A stretch of DNA of 64,000 nt, taken from contig JAKLJX010000015.1 in assembly GCA_023150945.1 (NCBI GenBank), positions 1 through 64,000 on the forward strand, given 5' to 3'. Each line of letters opens with the position of its first letter. Position 1 is the first letter of the stretch. This DNA is from a bacterium. GTDB taxonomy: Bacteria; Zhuqueibacterota; Zhuqueibacteria; Zhuqueibacterales; Zhuqueibacteraceae. Below are positions 8,655 through 15,681 of the stretch, in pieces. A model generated the notes under the pieces. That model did not search any database. It was not told the DNA's origin and was given only the letters and a program-made list of their open reading frames with translations. Made by a program: the position numbers and the translations under genes.

Positions 8655-11063
8655 ATGAGCGCTGCAATGAAAGAAAAAATCATACGCCAGACCACACCGG
8701 TCACCGACTACCTGCGCATCCTGTATCGCAGCCGGTGGGTCATCGCCGCCTGCTTTCTGCTGGTGCTGGCGGTCACGTTCTATTTGAATTTCACCGCCGT
8801 GCCGCTCTATCAGGCGAACGCCAAAGTCATGGTCAAAGTGGAGTCCAACCTCGGGCTGCCCATGTTCGACGCCAGTGCCTATTGGCAGATGGAAACCATG
8901 ATCAGCAACCAGATCGAGATCATCCGCGGCCGCGCGATCGCCAAATCCGTCGCACAAAAACTCCTGGAATCGCCCCAGGCCGCCGAGCTGCCGATGCTGC
9001 AATCGCACAGCGATGCCAAGAGCCGGTGGCAGCGGCTGGCGGAGGCGGTGGGCGCCATGCTGGGCCGCAGCGCGGAGGACGATGCCAGCCGGCGGCAGCA
9101 GGAAAACATGCGGCGCGACGTCGAAGAGCTGGCGCGCACCCTGCCGGGTTATCTCACGATCGCGCCCATCCGCAACACCGACATGATCATGATCAGCGCC
9201 ACCTCCGAAGATCCGCGCGAGGCCATGCTGGTGGCCAATGCCTATGTCGAGGCGTTCAGCGATCTGAACCGCGCCATGAGCCAGGCGGAGGTGCGCCAGG
9301 TGAAGAACTTTCTGGAAAACCAACTGAGCGTGATTCAGCAGCAGTTGGCGGAATCCGAGATTGCCCTGAAGGAGTTCACCGAAGCGCAGGGAACCATGAC
9401 GCTGCCGGATGAAGCCAACAGCCTGGTGGAAAAACTGGTGGAATTCGAATCGCTCTACAAGGAATCCCTGGCCGAACTGGAATCCTCGCGCCAGCGCCTG
9501 CGCTTCATCGACCAGCAACTTGGCCGCAAGCTCGAAATCGAAGTGACGGCCGCCACTTCCTATCTGGAGGAATTGCAGCGCGAGATGGCGGCGCTGCAGC
9601 AGGAGCGCGCCTCGCAAGTGGCTTATCTCGTCAACAACGGCAATTACGAGGAAAAGAATCCGCGCCTGCAGCAACTCGACGGGCAGATTCACGCCTTGAC
9701 GCAGAAATTCAAAGAAGAGTTTGCCCAGCACGCCGCGGAAGATCTCGTCGGCCCGCAGGCCCTGCACGACGAGTTGTACCTGCGCAAATTCGAAGTCGAA
9801 GCCTCGCTGCAGGCGCTGCAGCCCAAGGTGGCCTCGCTGCAGGAAATCGTCGCGGACTACACCCGCAAGCTCGAAAGCCTGCCGGAGAAGAGGCTGGTGC
9901 TGGCGCGGCTGCAGCGTTCGGCGCAGGTGGAGGAAAAGATTTACCTGATGATGAAGCAGAAATACGAAGAGCTGCGCATCACCGAGGTGGGCCAGCTCGG
10001 CGACGTGCGCATCATCGAGCCCGCGGAGATTCCGGAGGAGCCGCTCGGCCCCAACAAGCGGCTCAATCTCATCCTGGGCATGCTGTTCGGATTGAGTCTG
10101 GGCGTGGGCCTGGCCTTCCTGATCGACATGCTCGACAACTCGGTGCGCACCGTCGAAGATCTGGAACGCATGGGCCAGCCCGTGCTCGGCTCGATTCCCT
10201 TCATCAAAGAGGCCGAGGCGCTGCAACGCCTGAAAACTTCGCTCAACGGCTCGACCAACGGCGTGCACAACGGCGCGACCAACGGCAGCGCGCACGCGCC
10301 GGCCAACGGCGAAGGCTGGCGCATGGCGGCGCGTTTGATCAGCCATTTTGCGCCCAAATCACCGATTGCCGAAGCCTATCGCACGCTGCGCACCAACATT
10401 CAATACACTCATGTCGACAAGCCGTTGCGCACTTTGCTGGTCACCAGTCCCGGACCCGGCGACGGCAAGTCGACCTCCGTGGCCAATCTCGCCATCGTGA
10501 TGGCGCAAATGGGCACTCGCGTGTTGCTCATTGATGCGGATCTGCGGCGGCCGGTGCTGCATTCGGTGTTCAAGCTCGACCGCCGCATTGGCTTGTCGAA
10601 TGTGCTGGCGGGCCGCGCCGAATTTGGCGAGGCCATCGCGCCGACGGACATCGACAATCTTCATGTCATGACCTGCGGCACGCTGCCGCCCAATCCCTCC
10701 GAGCTGCTCGGCAGCAGCACGATGCAGCGCACCATCGAGGCGCTCAAGTCCGAGTATGAAGTCGTGCTGTTCGACAGCCCGCCTGCCATCGCGGTCACCG
10801 ACGCCGCGGTGCTGGCGCGCCTGGTGGATGGTGTCTTTCTGGTGGTGAAGGCCGGGCACACGAGCAAGGAAGCCACTTTTCGGGCGCATACCCTGCTGCA
10901 GCAAGTCAAGGCGCGTGTCCTGGGCACGCTGCTCAATTCCGTCAAGATGGAAAGCATGTACGGCAGCTATTACTACTATTACCACTACCACTACTACACC
11001 CACAACACCAACGGCAAGCTGCCGAAGCAACAGCGCAAGCTGCTGGCGTGGCCGTGGGCCTAG
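8655..11063 (+). CDS. Wzc-like polysaccharide co-polymerase and BY-tyrosine kinase
   Basis: This inner-membrane protein of about 800 residues controls chain length and assembly of exported polysaccharide. An N-terminal Wzz domain begins with a membrane segment (WVIAACFLLVLAVTFYL). A long coiled-coil region (about 200-430) follows, then a second membrane segment (LNLILGMLFGLSLGVGLAFLI). An Asn/Gly-rich linker (NGSTNGVHNGATNG) leads to the cytoplasmic kinase: Walker A SPGPGDGKST (about 597), Walker A' VLLIDADLRRP and Walker B VVLFDSPPA. The C-terminus holds nine tyrosines within 13 residues (YGSYYYYYHYHYY), the autophosphorylation cluster of BY-kinases. The start is uncertain: ATGs lie at 8622, 8655 and 8667, none with a clear ribosome binding site. 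It is the first gene behind the sigma-54 candidate. Its usual partners Wza (outer-membrane channel) and Wzb (phosphatase) are absent from the window. Confidence 0.93.
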   Translation: MSAAMKEKIIRQTTPVTDYLRILYRSRWVIAACFLLVLAVTFYLNFTAVPLYQANAKVMVKVESNLGLPMFDASAYWQMETMISNQIEIIRGRAIAKSVAQKLLESPQAAELPMLQSHSDAKSRWQRLAEAVGAMLGRSAEDDASRRQQENMRRDVEELARTLPGYLTIAPIRNTDMIMISATSEDPREAMLVANAYVEAFSDLNRAMSQAEVRQVKNFLENQLSVIQQQLAESEIALKEFTEAQGTMTLPDEANSLVEKLVEFESLYKESLAELESSRQRLRFIDQQLGRKLEIEVTAATSYLEELQREMAALQQERASQVAYLVNNGNYEEKNPRLQQLDGQIHALTQKFKEEFAQHAAEDLVGPQALHDELYLRKFEVEASLQALQPKVASLQEIVADYTRKLESLPEKRLVLARLQRSAQVEEKIYLMMKQKYEELRITEVGQLGDVRIIEPAEIPEEPLGPNKRLNLILGMLFGLSLGVGLAFLIDMLDNSVRTVEDLERMGQPVLGSIPFIKEAEALQRLKTSLNGSTNGVHNGATNGSAHAPANGEGWRMAARLISHFAPKSPIAEAYRTLRTNIQYTHVDKPLRTLLVTSPGPGDGKSTSVANLAIVMAQMGTRVLLIDADLRRPVLHSVFKLDRRIGLSNVLAGRAEFGEAIAPTDIDNLHVMTCGTLPPNPSELLGSSTMQRTIEALKSEYEVVLFDSPPAIAVTDAAVLARLVDGVFLVVKAGHTSKEATFRAHTLLQQVKARVLGTLLNSVKMESMYGSYYYYYHYHYYTHNTNGKLPKQQRKLLAWPWA

Positions 11064-11066
11064 GCT

Positions 11067-11115
11067 GGTCATAGGTCGAAGATCGTAGGTCGTAGGTAGC
11101 GGATCGTAGGTCGAA
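11067..11115. repeat. Heptanucleotide tandem array, seven units
   Basis: Seven consecutive 7-bp units of the form GGTCGWA/GATCGTA (GGTCATA, GGTCGAA, GATCGTA, GGTCGTA, GGTAGCG, GATCGTA, GGTCGAA). The array begins four bases after the Wzc stop codon and lies in the gap before the NusG-like gene. It has the same period and same placement as the arrays at 16.8, 50.9 and 51.2 kb. Confidence 0.75.
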
Positions 11116-11202
11116 AGTTGGAGACCAGCTCAAATCATTGACAAGCAGGCAATCGCGACCCATCACCAACCACCTACAGACTGCAGACTATTTCCGATAA
11201 CC

Positions 11203-11796
11203 ATGCAAACATCGACTCTACAAAACCTGACACGACACTGGTACGCGCTCTATACCCGGCCGAATTTTGAGAAGCGCGTGGACCGTGAACTGCGGCGCAT
11301 GGGCTTGCACGCGTATCTGCCGCTGCGGCCGGTGTTGCGGCAGTGGAGTGACCGCAAGAAGTGGATCGAGTCGCCGCTGTTCTCCTGCTACGTCTTCGTG
11401 CAAGCCGATGCCAAAGAACGGCTGCTCTCGCTCACGCCGGAAGGGGTGGTGCGCATGCTCGGCCAGCACGGCCAGCCCTCGATCATTCCCGAATATGAAA
11501 TTGCCACGGTGCGCAAGATGCTGGCAAATGATCTCGATCCCGAGCCGATTCCGCATCTCGTGCCAGGCGATGTGCTGGAAATCACCACCGGCCCGCTCGC
11601 CGGTTTGCGCGGGGTTTTGCGCTCGCTGCAGGGTCAGCAGCGCTTCATCATCGCCTTCGAGTCCATAGGCCAGTCGCTGGCCATCAACATCGATCCGCGC
11701 CAACTGCGCAAGCTCACGGCCGGCCAGGCACAGTGGGCGGGGCAGGGCCGGGCAGGGCAATCCGCCGGACACGTGCGCGAATGGAACGCACGCTGA
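11203..11796 (+). CDS. NusG/UpxY-like specialised transcription antiterminator
   Basis: A 197-residue NusG paralogue of the RfaH/UpxY/LoaP group, which binds RNA polymerase and helps it through long operons. The NGN domain is recognisable from WYALYTRPNFEKRVDRELRR (about 13-32) through SPLFSCYVFVQA. A KOW motif follows in VPGDVLEITTGPLAGLRGVL (about 121-140). The C-terminal tail after residue 175 (GQAQWAGQGRAGQSAG) is low-complexity. It sits after the BY-kinase gene and directly before the lasso peptide genes; the PqqD-like gene starts inside its last 16 bases. The expected target is this same operon, roughly 45 kb of EPS and lasso genes, but the loading site was not identified. Confidence 0.9.
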   Translation: MQTSTLQNLTRHWYALYTRPNFEKRVDRELRRMGLHAYLPLRPVLRQWSDRKKWIESPLFSCYVFVQADAKERLLSLTPEGVVRMLGQHGQPSIIPEYEIATVRKMLANDLDPEPIPHLVPGDVLEITTGPLAGLRGVLRSLQGQQRFIIAFESIGQSLAINIDPRQLRKLTAGQAQWAGQGRAGQSAGHVREWNAR

Positions 11797-12080
11797 CCGC
11801 ATCCACGCGCGTGGTCGCCGCCCCCGAGCAGATCTTCTCCGATCTCGGTGGCGAGATCGTGATCCTGAACGTGGCCTCCGGCGTCTATCATGGCTTGGAT
11901 GAGGTCGGCGCCCGCATTTGGCACCTGCTGCAGCAGCCCATCACCGTCGCTGAACTGCACGCCACCATTCTGGCGGAATTTGAGGTCGAAGCTGAGCAGT
12001 GCCGCCAGGATATTCTGCAATTGTTGCATGAGTTGCTCGATGCCGGTCTGATCAATCTCGTCGATGCTCCCTCTGCCTAA
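11781..12080 (+). CDS. Lasso peptide B1 protein (PqqD-like RiPP recognition element)
   Basis: A 99-residue PqqD-family protein. The pattern FSDLGGEIVILNVASGVYHGLDEVGARIW (residues about 19-47) is the three-stranded/helix start of the RiPP recognition element, followed by an acidic helical half (HATILAEFEVEAEQCRQDILQLL). In lasso systems this stand-alone B1 protein binds the leader peptide, chiefly its conserved Tyr, Pro and Leu, and hands it to the B2 peptidase. The ATG at 11781 lies inside the NusG gene (16-nt overlap), and the 3' end overlaps B2 by 17 nt, so translation of all three is likely coupled. PqqD proteins also serve other RiPP classes; the adjacent B2, C and precursor genes decide for lasso. 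Confidence 0.92.
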   Translation: MERTLTASTRVVAAPEQIFSDLGGEIVILNVASGVYHGLDEVGARIWHLLQQPITVAELHATILAEFEVEAEQCRQDILQLLHELLDAGLINLVDAPSA

Positions 12081-12495
12081 ATTCCTGCGCGGGCCGCGGG
12101 CAAAACGAATTCTCTGGCTGCAGACTTTCGCGCTGCTCTGCGCGGTGCGCGTGGGATTGTGGCTGCTGCCCTTTGCAACGTTGCGGCGGTTGCTGACCCA
12201 ACTCAGCCGGCGCCGCAGAACCGCCAACCTGCCTCTGCCCGCGCTGCTCCACGCGCTCACCGTGCTCAGCCGGTTCGTGCCGGCCGCCACTTGTCTGGTG
12301 CAGGCGCTGACCGCGCACACGCTGCTTGTGCGCCATGGCCACGCTGTCGAATTGCACATTGGCGTGGCCAAGGCCGGCGCAGCCAGGTTGCATGCGCATG
12401 CCTGGGTGGAATTGCACGGCCGGGTTTTGATCGGCGCCGTCGCGGATTTGGCGCGCTACACGCCCTTACCTCTCTCGGTGGCGCTGCGTTCATGA
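12064..12495 (+). CDS. Lasso peptide B2 protein (transglutaminase-like leader peptidase)
   Basis: This 143-residue protein matches the lasso B2 family (Transglut_core3, McjB C-terminal half), a cysteine protease that removes the leader from the precursor. The triad is visible: Cys77 in PAATCLVQALTAH, His112 in HAHAWVEL and Asp128 in GAVADL. The N-terminal half is hydrophobic and basic (LQTFALLCAVRVGLWLLP), common in B2 proteins and probably packing against B1 or the membrane. It overlaps B1 by 17 nt and the cyclase gene by 4 nt (ATGA at 12492-12495). The split B1/B2 arrangement is that of Gram-positive and many non-proteobacterial lasso clusters rather than the fused McjB form. Confidence 0.93.
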   Translation: MLPLPKFLRGPRAKRILWLQTFALLCAVRVGLWLLPFATLRRLLTQLSRRRRTANLPLPALLHALTVLSRFVPAATCLVQALTAHTLLVRHGHAVELHIGVAKAGAARLHAHAWVELHGRVLIGAVADLARYTPLPLSVALRS

Positions 12496-14318
12496 GCGGT
12501 ATCGTTGGCATTCTCCAACTCGACGGCGCGCCGGTGGAAGGCCGGCTCTTGCAGAACTTGACTGAGGCCATGGCCTTCCGCGGACCGCAGGCGCAAGCGA
12601 TTTGGGTCCAGGGGAGAGTGGGATTGGGCCATGCGCTGCTGCCCACGACGTTGGAATCACAGCGGGAACAGCAGCCCTGCAGCCTGGACGGCGAGGTGTG
12701 GATCACCGCCGACGCCCGTCTCGATGATCGCGCCGGCCTGCAGCAGCGCCTGGCCCCGCGGGGCGGTCATCTCGCTGCTGCCACCGACGCGGAGCTGATC
12801 CTGCATGCCTATCGAGCCTGGGGCGAAGCGTGCGTGCAGCATCTGCTCGGCGATTTTTGCTTCGCCCTTTGGGATGGCCGCCAGCAGCGCCTGTTTTGCG
12901 CCCGCGATCATTTCGGCGTGAAGCTGTTCTACTTCGCCCAAGCCGGCAACACCCTGGTGTTCAGCAACACGCTCAATGTGATTCGCCAGCACCCGGCCGT
13001 CTCCCGCCGGCTGCACGAACCTGCCATCGGCGACTTTCTGTTGTTCGGATACAACGTCGACGCTGCCACCACGACTTTTGCAGATATTCGCCGCTTGATG
13101 CCGGCGCAGATCTTGACTGCCAGCGGGACACAGGTTCACGCACGCCGCTATTGGCAGTTGCCCATCACCGAGCCGTTGCGTTTCACCCGGCCGGCGGACT
13201 GCGTTGATCGCTTCAAAGAACTGCTGCAACAGGCGGTGACTGACCGGCTGCGCACCGATGGCCTCACGGTGTGGATGAGCGGCGGCCTCGATTCCACCAG
13301 CGTGGCGGCATTGGCAGCCGCCCGCCAGGTCGAATCCGGCCGGCCTGCCACGCTGACCGCCATGTCGGTCTACTACGACGACTTGATTCCCGATGACGAA
13401 CGCGAGTATGCCGAGTTGGCCGGCCGCGCGCTGAATCTGCCGATTCACTTCTTGCCGGGCGACCGCTACCCGCTGTTCGAGGGCGGCAGCGCAACTGCCC
13501 CACATTACCCCGAGCCGGTGGAAGAACCCATGACCGCGCTGCTCACCGACCAATTGCAGACCAGTCTCGCCAACGGCAACGTGGTGTTGACCGGCGACGG
13601 CGGCGATGAGCTGCTGTTTCCCTCCGGTCTGGCGCAGATGGCGCGCAGCCTGCCGCTGCCGCAGGTGTGGCACGACGCGTGTGCTTATGTCCGCAGCCAC
13701 AAGGAGCTGCCGCCGTTGGGATTGGGTCTGCGCGCCAAGCTGCGCGCGTGGCGGCAACGAGCGCCGGTGGCGGACGACTATCCCAACTGGCTCAATCAAA
13801 GCTTCGCGCAGCGCTGCGGCTTGCCGGAACGTTGGCGTGCGGTGACACGGCCCAAAGCCGAGGTCAGGCATCCGCTGCGGCCCGGCGCGTACTACCGCCT
13901 CACCATGCCCTATTGGCAGAGCGTGCTTGAATTCAATGACCCGGGCGTGACCGGCGCGCCGCTGGAGTTTCGCCTGCCCTATCTCGATCTGCGATTGGTG
14001 AATTTCACGCTGGCGCTGCCGCCGCTGCCGTGGTTCGTGGATAAGGAATTGTTGCGCCGTGCCACCGCCGGCCTGCTGCCGGAGAAAGTGCGGCGCCGTC
14101 CCAAAACCGCGCTGCGGGAAGACTCGGTGGTGAATCTGCTGCAGCGGGAAGAAATGCCATGGCTGGATGATTTCACGCCCGTGCCAGCGCTGGCGGAATT
14201 CGTGACGCGCGCCGCCGTGCCCAAAGTCACGGGCCGCCCGCTGAACGACGGTTCGGATCCCTACGTGCATCTGCGGCCGTTTGTGCTGAATCGCTGGCTG
14301 CAGCACATGCAAGCCTGA
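12492..14318 (+). CDS. Lasso peptide macrolactam synthetase (asparagine-synthetase-like C protein)
   Basis: A 608-residue homologue of class B asparagine synthetase that would adenylate an Asp/Glu side chain and close the isopeptide ring. The N-terminus reads MSGIVGI: the glutaminase nucleophile Cys2 of true AsnB (MCGI) is Ser here, as expected for a cyclase that uses the peptide's own amino group rather than ammonia. The synthetase domain keeps the PP-loop SGGLDST (263-269) and the second nucleotide motif LTGDGGDELLF. The two AsnB paralogues in this window (37.1 and 44.6 kb) keep Cys2, which supports a separate role for this one. The ATG is fused to the B2 stop (ATGA), so the longer open frame running back to 12159 is not used. 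The precursor gene begins about 60 nt downstream. Confidence 0.93.
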   Translation: MSGIVGILQLDGAPVEGRLLQNLTEAMAFRGPQAQAIWVQGRVGLGHALLPTTLESQREQQPCSLDGEVWITADARLDDRAGLQQRLAPRGGHLAAATDAELILHAYRAWGEACVQHLLGDFCFALWDGRQQRLFCARDHFGVKLFYFAQAGNTLVFSNTLNVIRQHPAVSRRLHEPAIGDFLLFGYNVDAATTTFADIRRLMPAQILTASGTQVHARRYWQLPITEPLRFTRPADCVDRFKELLQQAVTDRLRTDGLTVWMSGGLDSTSVAALAAARQVESGRPATLTAMSVYYDDLIPDDEREYAELAGRALNLPIHFLPGDRYPLFEGGSATAPHYPEPVEEPMTALLTDQLQTSLANGNVVLTGDGGDELLFPSGLAQMARSLPLPQVWHDACAYVRSHKELPPLGLGLRAKLRAWRQRAPVADDYPNWLNQSFAQRCGLPERWRAVTRPKAEVRHPLRPGAYYRLTMPYWQSVLEFNDPGVTGAPLEFRLPYLDLRLVNFTLALPPLPWFVDKELLRRATAGLLPEKVRRRPKTALREDSVVNLLQREEMPWLDDFTPVPALAEFVTRAAVPKVTGRPLNDGSDPYVHLRPFVLNRWLQHMQA

Positions 14319-14376
14319 GGGAACAGCTCATTTGGAGTGACATTGTGTTGATCAAACTCTTGGAATGGTGATGACG

Positions 14377-14544
14377 ATGAGCAGCAATGACAAAAACACC
14401 CCGAAGAAAGCCTATCAGCGGCCACGGTTGGTGACCTATGGCGCGATTCGCGAAATCACCCAGGCGGTGGGCATTTATATGCGCCGTGACGGCGGCACCG
14501 CCAACATGATGAAACGCAGCCAGGCCACGAATCCCTTCGGTTAA
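14377..14544 (+). CDS. Lasso peptide precursor (A)
   Basis: A 55-residue peptide. In-frame ATGs at 14365 and 14371 would add four or two residues; 14377 has GGTGAT four bases upstream. The leader ends YQRPRLVTYGAIREITQ, fitting the lasso recognition pattern YxxPxLxxxG (Tyr13, Pro16, Leu18, Gly22) with Thr28 at leader position -2. Cleavage after Gln29 leaves a 26-residue core. It begins AVGIYMRRD, so Ala1 and Asp9 would form a nine-residue macrolactam, and the tail runs to a C-terminal Gly (ending ATNPFG). My hand-calculated monoisotopic mass of the unmodified lasso is about 2810.35 Da. The gene is too short for ordinary gene callers and lies after the cyclase gene rather than first in the cluster. 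The product is unlike any lasso peptide I can recall. Confidence 0.92.
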   Translation: MSSNDKNTPKKAYQRPRLVTYGAIREITQAVGIYMRRDGGTANMMKRSQATNPFG

Positions 14545-14667
14545 ACCAATGATGCCCACCGCCTCTTTTCACCCGTGCGGCGTGTGGTGAGCGTGCCCGC
14601 CGCAATCGCATTCAGGGACGGCGCGAGCCACCCGCCACTTTCAGATCTTGACTCGACTCCGGTCACC

Positions 14668-15681
14668 ATGTGGCAATATCTGCTGTACGGCTTGGCGCTG
14701 CAATCCAATCAACCCATTCCCGGATTGGTGAATGAAGCAACGGCAACACCGGCAGCGATCGGGGTGCGCATTTGGTTTGCCGAAATGCCGCCGGCGCTGA
14801 CCGCGGCTGCTGCGCAAACCGGGCGAGTCTGGCAGGAAAACGCCGGCTGGAATGATCACGGCCATCCTGCCGCCCGCCACCGCGACGAAGCGCAGCAGAG
14901 GTATTTCCGCATGGTCTTCAGCGACGGCGTGGAGTTTATCATCAACCGCAACGGCCGCGAGCTGGGCGTGACCTGGCCAGCGCAGTCTTCCGTGGAAGAT
15001 GCCGCCACCTATCTCGTCGGCCCGATCATGGCCGTGATCCTGGCCCTGCAGCAGATCACTTGTTTGCATGCCAGTGCCGTGGCCATCGGCGAAGGCGCCG
15101 TGGCCCTGCTCGGCCCGTCCGGATCCGGCAAGTCCACCACCGCCGCTGTGTTTGCCCGTCTCGGCTATCCCGTGCTTGCTGATGATCTCGTGCCGTTGCG
15201 CCAGCGCCAGCACCGCTTTTGGGCGCAATCCGGTTATCCGGGTTTGCGCCTCTGGTCCGATACGGTTTCCGCATTGTTCGGCTCTGCCGAGGCCCTGCCG
15301 TTGCTGACGCCGACGTGGGACAAACGCTATCTTGCTCTCACCGCGCCGGCCTACAAGTTTCACCGGGAAGAATTGCCGCTCACGGCCATCTACTTTCTCG
15401 ATGAACGCAATCCCGGCGCCACTGCCGCCGTTCAGCCGCTCGCGCCGCGTGCCGGACTGCTGGCCCTGCTCGCCAACAGCTACGTCACCCAGGATCTTGA
15501 TCCGCAGCAGCGGCCGCGGGAATTCGAGCTGCTCAGTCGCGTGGCCTGGCACGTGCCGCTGCGCCGGGTGCAACCGCCGGATGATCCCGCCCACTTGCCG
15601 GAACTGTGCGCGGCCATCGTGCGCGACGCCGGCGCTTGCCGCGCGCACGCCACACCAGCACCTCTGCCTTCGCATGTATAA
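14668..15681 (+). CDS. HPr-kinase-like lasso peptide kinase
   Basis: A 337-residue protein with the HPr kinase/phosphorylase C-domain fold. A conserved His precedes the P-loop (CLHASAVAIG), Walker A is GPSGSGKST (149-157), and ADDL follows shortly after, as in HPrK. The N-terminal half is not an HprK N-domain but the divergent region seen in kinases of lasso clusters. In the paeninodin system (PadeK) and its relative ThcoK such a kinase phosphorylates the C-terminal Ser of the precursor. Here the precursor ends in Gly, so the target may be another residue (core Thr12, Ser19 or Thr22), or the enzyme may do something else. The ATG at 14668 is chosen because homology begins there (MWQYLLYGLAL); a GTG at 14575 is also in frame. 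It overlaps the methyltransferase gene by 8 nt. Confidence 0.85.
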   Translation: MWQYLLYGLALQSNQPIPGLVNEATATPAAIGVRIWFAEMPPALTAAAAQTGRVWQENAGWNDHGHPAARHRDEAQQRYFRMVFSDGVEFIINRNGRELGVTWPAQSSVEDAATYLVGPIMAVILALQQITCLHASAVAIGEGAVALLGPSGSGKSTTAAVFARLGYPVLADDLVPLRQRQHRFWAQSGYPGLRLWSDTVSALFGSAEALPLLTPTWDKRYLALTAPAYKFHREELPLTAIYFLDERNPGATAAVQPLAPRAGLLALLANSYVTQDLDPQQRPREFELLSRVAWHVPLRRVQPPDDPAHLPELCAAIVRDAGACRAHATPAPLPSHV

